In this document: positions 35,450 through 48,227 of the stretch, piece by piece
Layout of the letters: each line of letters begins with the position of its first letter
Position numbering within the stretch: position 1 is the stretch's first letter
NCBI GenBank assembly: GCA_013399305.1
Contig: VXAI01000090.1
Span: 2,283,409 to 2,347,408, forward strand
DNA from: Rostratula benghalensis
Lineage: Eukaryota > Chordata > Aves > Charadriiformes > Rostratulidae
Reading direction: 5' to 3'
Length of the DNA stretch: 64,000 nucleotides
Notes under the pieces: generated by a model
Databases searched by the model: none
The model's input: only the letters and a program-made list of their open reading frames with translations
Told to the model about the DNA's origin: nothing
Translations under genes and position numbers: made by a program

Positions 35450-38400
35450 GACTACTTAAATATGAATCATTTGCAAATTTTGATTATGTTGTTTAACAAA
35501 TCTGCTTCCTGGGAACCAGCTTAGAAACATTATAATCCTCTATGCATAAACTTTACCTTTAACAGAATCTACAAGGAGGTCTGAAAAATTAGAGTAATGA
35601 GGTGATAGTCTCAATCCAATTAGTTATTACATGATTTAAATCCACCAGGGATCACCTAGGCCTCAGTAATGGTTTTTTTAACATATGCAAAAAGGTAAAT
35701 CTTGTTAGCCATTAGGTTGGTCATGTTAGAAGAAATGCACAACAGTGGATGTGAACACAGCTTCTAATAGATCATTGTTTTGCCATCATGTTTATTCACC
35801 TGTTAAGATGCACCATTACGAAAATGGTGAAATTTTAGTTTATTATCAATCAATAATATTCAATATTATTTCCTAGATGTTGACTATGAAGAGGAAAAAG
35901 AAATGTTTATCTAAAGCATAAAAAACAAGGGATTATGCCCAGTGAGGCCATGTGAAAGAAAAATTAAATGAAAATGCAGACTGAAATCTAAGCATGAATT
36001 GTGTCCAAATTAGTCATTTTGAGGTTTCTGTTGCATTCCCGCCTTGCTTCAGGCAATCAGAAATTGTGTCATCCCCCTCCCACACTGTGAAAGCTCTCGA
36101 TGCGTTTCTTTGTCTCAGGATTCTGTGGTTTCAAATGAAGTTTCTGGTTATTCCGCAAACAAGTTACATTAGCCAAGTCTGTGTTGACAGAAGACTGTTT
36201 CCTTGTGGAAACTCTCCAGAGTTACACTGAGACAAATTCATATCATCTAAGTGTACTGAATATTCAAGCTTTACTGACTGGGATTAAGAACAGTATCTTT
36301 CAAATCCTACTCCTCTGTGTCTAAATTTCTCCTCCCAAAGCAAGAATCACATTCTGCAGCCCCTATTCTTCTTCACTCAAGAAAAATGTTAATTTTGCCA
36401 TTTTTATTTTAGTGAATTTTTGAGTGATAGAATAAAAAGGAAGATAGCTTTGCTGTCTTAACTAAAGAGAAATGTTTGGAAAAGATAAAATTTAGATTAA
36501 TAAACAGTTCTTTATGACATAAGTCTGCTTCTGCAATGGCTTGCACATTACTACTCAAAAGAATTACACAGTGTGCATATTGGTGTGTGTATTGGTGTTT
36601 GCAGGTCACAGTGTCCTGAAGATGTGAGTCATGGAGGTAGAATGATTCATCAATGTGGAAACCATACGAAGGTCAATTCTCCCAAGATCCATTTTATCAG
36701 CCACAAATTCACTTTCTCCTTCCCCCATAGCAGCAGCACAGAGTCCTCTCCCATTCCCTTTGGCGTGAAAGACTGGTCATGAAACAGCACCTTTTAAATT
36801 GATCAACTGTCCTCCACAATGGTTATACAAAAATAAACACTTGTTTATATTATTTTCAATGTAATACAATGTTCAGATCTTGTAATTTGAGAGATTTACA
36901 TAAACTGCTGAATTAGTTACAAGTGATCACATGTAACATAGTGATATTTCAATGTGTTGCAAACCACTAGGTCAATATTACTTAAGCTTAAAAAGATTTT
37001 CTGCTAGCTTCAAACATAATTTCTGTTTTTCAGGTTTGCCTGGCTTGAGGTTACAGTGAAATTTTGCGCCAATGTTTAATGTTGGCCACCCCTACAACCT
37101 GGCAATAGAAAGTAGGAAGCCAGCTAGGAACCAGCAAGCTCAGAGGTGAATGTTGATGCTGGACCATCTCAATTTACACTTGTGTAAGACAGATAATTTT
37201 CAAAATTTACCCATCTCCTGGTAAAGAGCAATACTTTTTTAACCTCAGCAGATACCTAAGAAATATTTACAGTTCTGATAAGGATATGTTAGCCTGTGAA
37301 AGGAAATATTTATTAAGAGTTTAGGACACTAGGATCACACCTTGCATCCTAATCAGGTCCAGTGCATTTCAATCAGATACAACTTTAAGCTGTGTATGAA
37401 ATCCTAGTAAGTACAGGAGCTGTAGTAAGAACACCACTTAGAATTTATCCTATAGAAAACTAGCAATGCATGACATTTACTTAATTCTGCTGTCAGCAAC
37501 CACAACATACTCTTAAACCATCTTTGCAAGATGAGGGTTTTTTTCAAGGGACAAAAGTTTGACAACCTTATTGCATACCAGAAGTTTTGTATTTTACCTC
37601 ACTTCTCCAATAAATATACTTTGGTTTACCATACTGGAATAACCAAGGTTCTGAAATTAATACTGCATTATCATGATGAGAGCAGGGACTGGGGCTGAGA
37701 AAAGAGAAACTAGAACTAATGCATGAGAAATAAACAACTGGAAAATCGTACTTGGAGCCCAGGATTTGCAAAACAGAAGTTTCCACAATCCCTGTCATTT
37801 AAGCCATTGCTTAAAAAAGCTTGGTGTTTGGAAAGTTGTATTTCCATTGTTAAAGTGACAGCTCCTAATAGCTTAATGATGATAATCTAGGCAACTCAGG
37901 CAACAGTTATTAACACCTAAGTTGGGTGTCCACTTTAGGAGCTCTGTCCCTTTACATAAACTCTGAAGAGAGTAAGAGAATGAGACTTCTCCAAGACACA
38001 TGTAAGAGCATTTAGACTAGGTCTCCATCCTTCATTAATAACACAAACCTGGAATTAAGTTACCTAATGTGAACAGCCCTCATGGATGAAATAATGGTCT
38101 TTCAAAAAAGGAGTAATACATTTGATTTTCAGTAACTACAGTCATTAACATAGAAAACAAGAGTGTTTAAGATGCACAGAAACTTTTCGGCCTCAGACTT
38201 GCAAGATTTTGCAGAAATTTTACAGATTTCTATTCATATAAAAAAATAAATAAAAGCTAGGCTTTCCTCTTCTCCTTGTGTATTGTTATATTAATTCAGT
38301 AGGCTCATCTACACCTTTAGATCTTTAGAGAGTACCACATTCAGCATGAACCAGGAGACAGGATCTGGTCCCACGTATATAATTTTCATACAGTTGGGTC

Positions 38401-38882
38401 AAAAAAGAAAAAAGAAAGAAAGAAAGAAGGCTGCATGTAGCAGACTCCAGTACCCTAGTATGCGGGATGGGAAACTTTCAGATCCAGCAACTGTGCTGTA
38501 ACTCAGGCATCGTGTAAACCACACCATAAGCTATTTTCTTCTATTGTGACTTAATATAATCCATACTGATCATCTGAAGCTCAAGACTGAATTTGGATCT
38601 CCTGTAGGCAAAAATTGTTTCCAACATATTTACGCTCACTGACATCCAAGATTTTTTTTTCTACGATGTGATCATTCACTTACATTAGCTCGATAACATG
38701 CAGGTCCCAAAATCTGATTTTAATCTTGTAAATTATATGAGAATCATTCTAGCAAGCACCGTCATGGAGAAGTGCTTCATTTTGGTAGTGGCTACATGAT
38801 ACTTTGAGCAAGAAGAGAGGTCAGTCTTGCCTCAAAATGCTGCCCTACCATTCAAGAGAATTATGGCTGGCAACTTCTGCAC

Positions 38883-38898
38883 AAAAAAAAAAAAAAAA
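38883..38898 (+). repeat. A16 tract followed by GGAAAAAAAAG
   Basis: A simple A-rich tract. No polyadenylation signal or target duplication was seen near it. Confidence 0.9.
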
Positions 38899-41337
38899 GG
38901 AAAAAAAAGAAACCATCACCAGCAAGTCAGGTCAGGTATGCCTAGGATTTCTGACCTAGCACATTCAAGAACTGAAGCAATAAGCAGCATTTAGAAAGTA
39001 CTGTACATAAGGAGTGTGTTTAAATATAGTCCTTTTCACTCCTAAGTTATAGACAATTCTCAATATGGAAAGGCTCTAACTTTAATAATTGCCCATCTTG
39101 CCATCATTGCTGAAAGCAGAAGACAGGATGTACAAGAAGGCTGATTGGGCAATTTCTGTAACAGCCTGCTCAAGAGATGGACTCTGAAGCCTGAGTGAAA
39201 AGTCATTTTGTAAATGACTCCCAGTAAAGAAAGAGAGAAACAGTGCATAAAACAATGATCAAGAGTTGCAAAGTAATGAGCAGAAACTGTCATCACACTT
39301 CATGGAAGCAATCTTTATTTTATTTATTTATTTTATTATTTGCACAGAGGCAAAACATAAGTGACTGTAAGTACTTGGAAAATACTGAAGGACTTCTGAA
39401 GGTGCAGAAATCTCACAAAAATGTCACTGGCAGCATGAGTGAGAAAATTTGTTTCTTAGCTGGCTCCAAGCCACAAGGTATTTACAGGTGCAGTAAACTT
39501 CAGAGGCATCTAATGGTGGAACAGCCACCATATGGGACATGCGGTCACTAGAGGGCTGGCTGCACTTTCTGGACCTGGGCAACCCAGAGCTTCTGGGATT
39601 CTTGTAGCACTTCTCTACAGACATCCATGGCTCAGAAATGGCAGAGCTGTTGAACTGGTTACTGACTTGCACAAAAGAAGCAGTGGTGATTGGGCTGAAG
39701 AAATTGTGCTTAATACTAACCCTCTGTCACTGCAGACAAGAAAAGTGCAGCTTATCTCATGTGCTTTCTTTCACAGTAAATTGTTTTGCACTGTTATAGT
39801 ATTAACATATCTAATCAAGGTGTTCTGGTAAGGGATTTGATCCAAGTCATGGGAATCCCTGGGGCACTAATAGAGTTTTCTGGATAATATTTGGGTTCTG
39901 CACGCATGCAATGGCCTTGCATACAGGATGACAAGGACTTTCTCTCATTACTCTCATTCTGAGCAAGGGCTCATAATAGAGTTAGAAAGACAATAAATCC
40001 TCATGCAAGTACATCTGCACAGTTAAGAATTGCTCATTGAAACTGGGACCTCTGTTTGGCAGAACTTTGGTTCAAGATAGATGAACTCTGAGTGAAAGGA
40101 ATGACTAGGAGAAACTGCAGCCAAAGAAAAAGCTAGTCATAAGGAGAATGTACAATAGGGCTAGTGGTCTAAAGATTCTTAGACAGAACTCAAAAGTGGT
40201 GGAAAAACACACACACAAAAAAAATATCTAAGAAGAGGCCCCAGAGAAATGTCCATAGAAAGCAGTGAAAGGAAGTAAATAGAGCAATTATTTTGTATCT
40301 TTTGTTGCCCAAGAGTAATGAAGATCTGGGCACTTATGATGAAGGGCAGCAGAGAACTACAATTCATGAAATACTGCTGGAATCCCACTCTCATTTGCTT
40401 TCTTACCACATTAAGTAGTGGTTAAAAAGAAATTAAATTTCATGGCAGAGGATGGGTTGGAGAAAAAATCATCATGATCTTCCATGCTTGTAATTGTACC
40501 GAATATCTGACAGAGACATGAATGGACATAAAAACTTCTGTTTACAAAAGTCTACACTCACAGAAAGGCCAAGATTATCCACCTTAACATATAAGAGACA
40601 CTTTTGAAAAAAGGTAAAGATCGGAATATATTCAGTTTTAATTTGTCCAATACATGGATATCCTTCAAGTTGAATTATCATTCAGAGACAGATGGGGGAC
40701 TGGAAACAGCTGTTGTCCTAACCTATGGATTGTTTCACTGGTGCTAGGCTCTTGAATGCACCAGGGACATTTCAGATGTTTGTGAAGAGTATAACCCAAG
40801 TTCTGAGAATCAAAAAACACATCCTTAAATGACTTCATCTGTTCCCATAAAACATGGATGGAACATCTGGTAGAAGTGGAAAGTACTCCAAAACCCTTTA
40901 AGAGCCAGGGTTTAAATTTGTAAGAAATAATGCTCATTTACAAAGGATCACACAATTTTCCTGGGACAAGAAGTCAGTGATGGTGGGCTGCAGTCTTGTG
41001 TCCAAAAACATGGAGAGTAAAATAATGGAAAGTTCCTACATATGTGAGGAGGGCACAGCAACTTTTGCAGCAGCCTCACACAAAATTTAGACGGAGCAGA
41101 AAATACGAGCTACTCTTCTGGTTTGAGAAATAGTCAAAAAATTAATCCTGATGGAGGGAAGAAGGGAGAGAGGGACTTCTAAATTATGCTGTGCCAGAAT
41201 CATCCCAACTACCTGCCACAGATCTGTGACAAGTTGAAGTTTTCTGTTAAGTTTGTACTTTGAAAACAATTCTTTAAAGGTCAAGTTCAACAGGCACACA
41301 ACAAAAATTATCAGAAGTCAAAGTTATTATATAATTG

Positions 41338-41353
41338 TAATAATATATTATTA
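41338..41353. repeat. Perfect 16-bp AT palindrome
   Basis: TAATAATATATTATTA is its own reverse complement. It lies inside a wider AT-only stretch (about 41324-41360) that would melt easily. Confidence 0.9.
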
Positions 41354-41973
41354 TAAAGGTTTTTCAATTATATGTAAGTTGTAGCCCAGTGAGAAAATAA
41401 TGTTAAGCAGCATTATGTTGCCACATATGTAAACTGCCTAGTTCATGTTCTAGCCTTTCAGATAAAAGTTCTATAATTACTGAAGTATAATAGAAGTTTC
41501 TGAAAAGTACTCCCATTATGTTGTACAATCCATCAGGTTAAAATATTATATATTGACTTTCTACTGAGAATTTATATATATCCATAACTTTATGTCAAAT
41601 AAGTATAACTCATTAATTCCAGTACACTAGGTAATAGTACTTGGAATTATTCAAAATTTTTTCAGTTTTCCAGTAGAAGATTTTATAACTGAAACATGGA
41701 CTTTTTATTCTTATTCCACTATTCTAATACTACATATTTAAGCACCCAGTTTTTATTAAGCTCCTCTTGCTGGCTCCAAGAAACAGTCCCTCTAAATTAA
41801 TTTTATACCGAATATTTCTATTCCTAACCATTGGTCAACCATTCAGTTACTGTAATTTAATCAACATAAAGACAAATGTCAGAGTGCAATAAACAGGGGA
41901 ATAACTATAGTACAAAAAATAGATAATGGAGGTTTTTTTCAAAGGATGTTATAAATTTAAATTAATCATAAAT

Positions 41974-42009
41974 GTTCTAGCCAAGTCTAAGGTTCTAGCC
42001 AAGTCTAAG
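41974..42009. repeat. Perfect 18-bp tandem duplication
   Basis: GTTCTAGCCAAGTCTAAG occurs twice in a row, at 41974-41991 and 41992-42009, with no mismatch. This suggests a recent duplication. Confidence 0.97.
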
Positions 42010-45000
42010 TTTTTTAACACAGATACCTGGAACAACTCTGTGATATCAGACTTGTGGCATCTCCAGGAATGGCAATTTTTCCCTCTCAGTCTGCCTAACA
42101 CACAATTCCCGCTAAGTAAATGGATTATTCCCCCTCTTTTAGCTCTTTCAAGACCTAAAAAGTGAACATGGAGCCAAGAAAACATGGAAAGCACAGGGGG
42201 TAAAGTAGGAAAGAAAAATCAGGAATTAATACGTAAAATGGAATTGTATTTCAGGAAGTACAGACTCCTGAAATGACACACTGACTCAGTGCAGCAAGGC
42301 TTGCCTGGCTCCCTAGTGGCTCACTGCAATGTCTTGATGATTTTCTGACTCTTTTCAAGTCTGCAGGACCCTCGGTAGTCTAGAGAACAAGTAGAAATTT
42401 TCTTTCCCATTCTGTAGTTTCAAGTGCTACTGCTCGAAGTATAATCAAGTCCATCCTGCTATTACTCAAGGCTCGATAATAAACTGGTGTAATAATATTG
42501 TGACTTCAGCATAAAGTCTGATCCCAGTGTCTTTGGGAAGCTGATTTCTGGAAACTTAGGAAGTTAAGCAACTACAATACTTTCCTTCGGGATCAACAGA
42601 TATTAATATTCTTGTCATCATGACTGGTGGTTACTGCTCTTTGGCATATGTTTTGTGTAACACTGAGCTTTTTTTTTTCCCTTGGTAGTGCATATATCAT
42701 GGTAAACTGGCATCAAATAATTGAAAGGATGGTAGTTGAGAAGTCAAAATTCAGTTAAAGAAACTTCAAAAAATATGGTTAAGATGAACTTTAGAAAAGA
42801 ACAGAAGTGAGAATGACCTTTTTGAAAGGGTGTAATTTTGCATTGGTATACACTGAATTCCACGTCAACCCAACAAAAGAAAAGGGATGGTTTTGCCTAG
42901 GAGCTATTAAAAAAACCCACCCAAACACCAAAATGTTGTTATGAATGAGTCAAATGAAGATGACTGCAGTTGCAACATGCCAGCAGCCCCAAAGGGAGAG
43001 AGGGCAGACAAGGTGCCAAGGTGGGACTGCAGGGTGAGTCATCCCACGGTTCATTTACTGAAAGGTCAGTAAGAAACAGGACAGGGACCAACCAGCATTA
43101 CTCAGTTGCTCTGTGAGTTAACATTTCCCACACTTGTTTTCTCCAATTCCACCATGTCCTTCCACTCAACATTTTTTATTTGGAAAATTCAGACTACTTC
43201 CTTGGGAAATGTATATGTTCAAGTTACTAGAAGCAGTTTTTGTAAGCCACTGTACAACCAAAGCCCATGTCAGCATCATACAATGTCACTTAGACCATAA
43301 CATTTCCTGGGCTAATAACATTACCCCATGAGTACTCTGTACATTTTCTGGAATTACATTCAAATTTGACTAAATTTTCTCTTACATTTCTGCTGGTTCT
43401 TTAAACAGTGAAGGGAATTAAAAGAAAAATAGCACAGAGGGTAATAAAGATAACAGTGTGTTATGCAAATAAAAAACATTATCATCCCAATAACTGAGTG
43501 TAGAGTGTCTTAAATTCTAATTTTCCTTACTACAGAAAGTAAGGGTGAAAAATAAACATTTGACCATGTAATATTTAACTACAGTAGCACACTCCAAGCA
43601 TCCCCAGCTATGTTTAGAATTTTTTTAAAAAAATATATCCAAACCATAATACTAGAATATCAGAGGTCTCTTCTTGTATATTTAAATGTTATCAATGGTT
43701 TTTTTCTTTATTTTTAAGTCTGTTAAGTTGTTATGCTCCTTTTATTTCAAGTAAACTTTGTGATGAGCATTTTACACACCATCAAAATTTAATATTGACA
43801 AGATGTGCTTGGAGTTAATTTTTCTGAGGTTTTTAATAATATTCTAATTTCCATTCAGATTTTAAAGCTGAGCATCTTATAAGTGATATCTAAGAAATAC
43901 AGTGACCTGATAAATGAACCAAGCATTGACGTATAAATAAAAAATAGTAAGGTTATATCTAAAACTATTTAATAAATCTAGTAAGAACATATGAATATTT
44001 ATTTATTTTGAGCAGTGCTTTGGTGTCACTATGACCCAACTCCCAGAACTTAGACTGGCTGGGGAAAGTTACTCTTTCCAGAAAATTTGGACCAAATTAC
44101 TATGCAACTCTTCAGTGACCACATCCAGCAAATTTCCTTTCCTATTTTACATCTGGCATAAAAATTGGAAAACATCTTTATTTTCCCCACTGCTTGTCTG
44201 TACCAGGATAATTACTATTCAGTAAAAAAACTCCAACATGACAAACACACTATCTGCACATACCACATCTGTTTGCGGAGTGCTTATTTTATTTACCAAC
44301 TTCTACTAATCTTCACATATGGATAGAGACAGTTGTGTATAAAATTTGTATAGAATACAGATTATTTTTTTTTTAATTCCAGCATGCATGTTCAGTGGTA
44401 TCATATCTTAACTCAAAGATTAAATATTGCTATAAGCAATTTTGTCTAAAAATCTATACCATGTGGGTCAAGAAAAAACACATGAACTTCTGTTGAGCAC
44501 CTCTAGCAGTGGCATTCAAAGTGGAATAATACTGCCATAATTAGTTAAAAACAGGGCATAAGAGTCATGCCAGAACAAGATTCAACAGTTTGTTTCTTTC
44601 ATCCAATTCACTGCAGAGATTTCAAAGTGTGCTGTCGAATAGTTTGGGCCTGATATAGCTGACCTCATTTTACTCATTACAACTTGGCATTCATTTTCCT
44701 CTAAAGAAAGAATGCTAGAAATACACTATGGGGAACTACCCTTGTAAATTAAATGCATTCCAGATCAATCACCCTACACACAGTTAGACATAATTCTCCA
44801 GATGCTGAGCTCAACTCGTTCCACCACATGCTCTGCCCACCTGCTAAGCAGCACTTTCAAAGCACCACAGTCCTCACAGCCTCACAATATTAAAACACAT
44901 AATAAAGACGTTTTTGGACGTTTTGTTTAATAGGACAAAAATATTTGTGGGGCCTAACCATACTGCTTACTGCATCTTTCCCCTGCCCAGGCACTGGAAG

Positions 45001-47168
45001 AAATCAGGAGCACCAGAAAGAGTACAGAAAGGGATGTCTGAAGCTGGGCCATTTAGAGAGTAGAGGAACAGGGAGAGGTAAAGGATTATTTTTAGCAACA
45101 AAGCCAAATCCACTGTAAAAAAATTCCTAAGCAGTGGCAACAATAATTATATTTCTTTCTCACACATACCATAGAGAAGGCATTTATAAAGAACCAGCAC
45201 AAAACAACCAAACAAAAAACAGGAGGTGAACCAAAATAGCATATTCTTTTATACCTTCAGGATTTCTTTGGTCAGTTTAAGGATTTTGGTTCTTTATGGT
45301 GTACACATTCCAAACTATCTTCTGAAGAGGAATGATGTTCAGATGTCGCAACAGGATGCACACACACAGGGGAAATCATACTGGATCACAGTTTTTACTG
45401 TGGCTGATATGCTTCTGATAAAATTATAAATACAGAAGAAATCATATAGACAGTGCTGTAAATGTATTTTTTGCAGAAAATTTTTCAGAATAAAACTTAG
45501 CCCTTGAATATTGTTTGCCTTCAAAGTCAATTGAAAGTTATCCTCTGCCCCCTTTATCTCCATTTTCACCACACTCAACTAAAGTTTGTGGTGTACTAAT
45601 GACAGTGGGAGTTTTTAATCACTACTAAATTTATCAGTTTCTTAAATAATCACCCACTATTTTACAACAGGTTTGACTCTTTAAACTGGCAAATCTGCCT
45701 TGAGTTACAAACTCAAATGAGAAAAAGGGAGAGCTACTAGTAAAAATGATTGACTCACAGACCTGGATCTCCTGGGAACACGTACCTTGAAAAAGGTTCT
45801 TCGTATCCTCAATACTAACAATTTCTTTTATCTATGGCAAAGCTGTGTAGGGGAAGGCTTAAGACACATACTTGTATCATTTTTGCAAAGCAGCAAGTTC
45901 TGCTCAAGGAGGGGACAGGAGACCAGCAGCTAAGGCAGAGGGCACAGCAAAGCTTTCAGCTTCAGCAGCAGCATCCTCCACCAGAAGGAGTGCTAAGAAA
46001 ATTATAAGAAGGCAGGACAGCCCAGGCCCTCTTCCCCTCTGAAAATGCTCTCTGGTAGTTGGTGAAGAAAAATAAGAAGAAGGGATAAAATGTGGGTATG
46101 CAGAAGTCTACTTCTGCTTACATACAGAAAGGGGAAAAGAGTAAAAACAAACCATCTTTCTAATGTATTATATCATGACATACGGTTTTTTTCCAAATAC
46201 ATCCAGCTCAGGTAGAAGATTCATATAGTGCTGTTACAACACAGTTTATGTAATAGGTTGATTTAGACATCCATCATGTTCTTTATGCTTTAGTAAGATT
46301 TTTCTGATCTACTTCTGCCACCCAGTGGATAGCTCATATGAAAACTCCCCTTCGGGTTTATTTTAAAAGATGTCCTAGAAAACATGCCCTTGCCTGTGTC
46401 ATTCTGAGCAGGTATCTAACACCAGGGTCTCAGTGAGAAGCCACCAAGCATGACTTTACAAGGGTGACTATTAGACTGAAGATCCGCCCAATAAAACAGG
46501 GAGAATGAGTTGTATAAAACTAAGTACTCTGGAACATGAATTTCACAAGTTTGGTTTGGTTTTTAATACCATAGTACTGGCTCTTTATTTTTTCCCCTAC
46601 ATGGTCCTTTTATTCCTTCATTTCATATATATGAACGAGAGATTAAAATATCCTTTACCATACAGTGTTAACATCAGATAAAACTCACTAATCTTTGTGA
46701 AACCAAGAAGATATTCCAGCAACAGCTGCCCAAGAAAGGCCCTTCTGAAGCTAGATGATTTTTTTTCCTAACAACAGCTCAAATATCAACAAATAAGAAC
46801 ACCTAGAGCTACATACTGAAGTCAACAAGAGATCTAAAAGCTATCCTAAGGCAACATTATCTATTCTGTGCTTTGAGTGATTAACTGAAGCAAAGCTGTA
46901 TATATAATCAGGCTTGCACAGGGCTTTTCCTAACACGGCAAAATTTTACTTTCCAACACAGAAAAGGTTCTTAAGAAGGACATTTTGCATTTAAATAGAA
47001 ATTAAATTAATCCATCTAAAAGGCTTCTTAAAACTTACTAAAATTCATATAAATCAATGGAACAATCCTAGCTGTTACTTTACCTTCTACCACAAATGCC
47101 AGATGTAAAAAGGGAAGGCATTACAAAAGAATCTGAACTAGGTCAGGCTCTGAAATTATCACGTAGCT

Positions 47169-47193
47169 TAGCAAATCTAATTTAGATTTGCTA
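47169..47193. repeat. Perfect 25-bp palindrome (12-bp arms, 1-base centre)
   Basis: TAGCAAATCTAA (47169-47180), a central T, then TTAGATTTGCTA (47182-47193). The arms are exact reverse complements. It could form a cruciform or, if transcribed, a hairpin. Confidence 0.93.
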
Positions 47194-47529
47194 GATAATC
47201 TAACCTAGTAAACTAACCACAACAGTTGTGTGAACAACTGAGAGTCCACTAGGACTCACTAACAAGTTTTTTATAAGTCTCTCACATATCCACCCTTTAC
47301 ACATTCAGCAGTCTGCAGCCTGAAATTTTCTTCTCTAAGATAGGAAAAATAGAGACATTAAGACTAGTATTAAACTAAAGAATGCATGTATATTTCTCTC
47401 ACTTCCATTCTTCCAAACAAATAGAAAACAGCCCTTTTAAGAGAAACCATTGGTAAAGCTCTGGTCACATTGCATATCCTTCAGTATGAACAATCCTCAC
47501 TATCAGTAGACTAAGATATGAAGTATTAG

Positions 47530-48227
47530 ATAGGAGCCCCAAGGAAAGGGACTTGTGGGTGCTGATGGACAAGAAGCTGGACATGAGCAGGCAGTGTGCA
47601 CTTTTAGCCCAGAAGGCCAATCGCATCCTGGGCTGCATCAAAAGAAGTGTTGCCAGCAGGTCCAGAGAGGTGATTCTGCCACTTTGCTCTGCTCTGGTGA
47701 GACCTCACCTGGAGTCCTGTGTGCAGGTCTGGAGTCTCTAATATAAGGACATGAACATGAGAACATGATGGAGCAGGTCCAGAGGAGGGCCACAAAAATG
47801 ACCAAGGGGTTGAAGCACCTTTGCTACAAGGACAGGCTGAGGGAGCTGGGGTTGTTCAGCCTGGAGAAGAGGAGGCTCCGGAGAGACCTAATAGCAGCCT
47901 TCCAGTACCTGAAGGGGGCCTACAGGAAGGCTGGGGAGGGTCTGTTTACAAAGGCCTGCAGTGACAGGACATGGGGCAATGGCTTCAGGCTGTAGAAGAG
48001 CAGATTTAGATTGGATATTAGGAATAAATTATTTACTATGAGGGTGGTGGAACACTTCAACAGGTTTCCCAGGAAGGTGGTTGAGGCCCCTTCCCTGGCG
48101 ATATTCAAGGGGAGGCTTGACAAGGCCCTGGGCAACCTGATCTGGTTGGGGGAGTCCCTGCTGACTGCGGGGAGGTCAAACTAGATGACCCTAGAGGTCT
48201 CTTCCTGGACCATTCTATGATTCTATT
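47530..48227 (+). mobile_element. CR1 LINE, longest copy in the window, broken ORF2
   Basis: About 700 bp of forward CR1, 5'-truncated, ending in the intact tail CATTCTATGATTCTATT. It retains the C-terminal third of ORF2 in pieces. The first piece reads LDMSRQCALLAQKANRILG and ALVRPHLESCVQVW, then hits a stop near 47739. A second piece in another frame starts near 47765 with VQRRATKMTKGLKHL and [15 protein letters not shown] and ends near 47995. A later piece with the LDIR..NNLF and PWNRLP-equivalent region is also degraded. There is no catalytic reverse-transcriptase motif. It is a dead copy carrying at least one frameshift and one nonsense change. Confidence 0.95.

Larger units (their letters stand above)
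35450..47529. other. Gene-free AT-rich sequence
   Basis: Twelve kilobases with no supportable exon, RNA gene or mobile element. Small structures include a GAAA-rich tract (38401-38430), an A-tract (38883-38898), an AT palindrome (41338-41353), an 18-bp tandem duplication (41974-42009) and a 25-bp palindrome (47169-47193). Confidence 0.5.

Noticed and set aside
47553..47995. Open frames resembling reverse-transcriptase ends
   Set aside because: They are the broken ORF2 end of a CR1 LINE, not a host gene, so they are reported as part of the mobile element.
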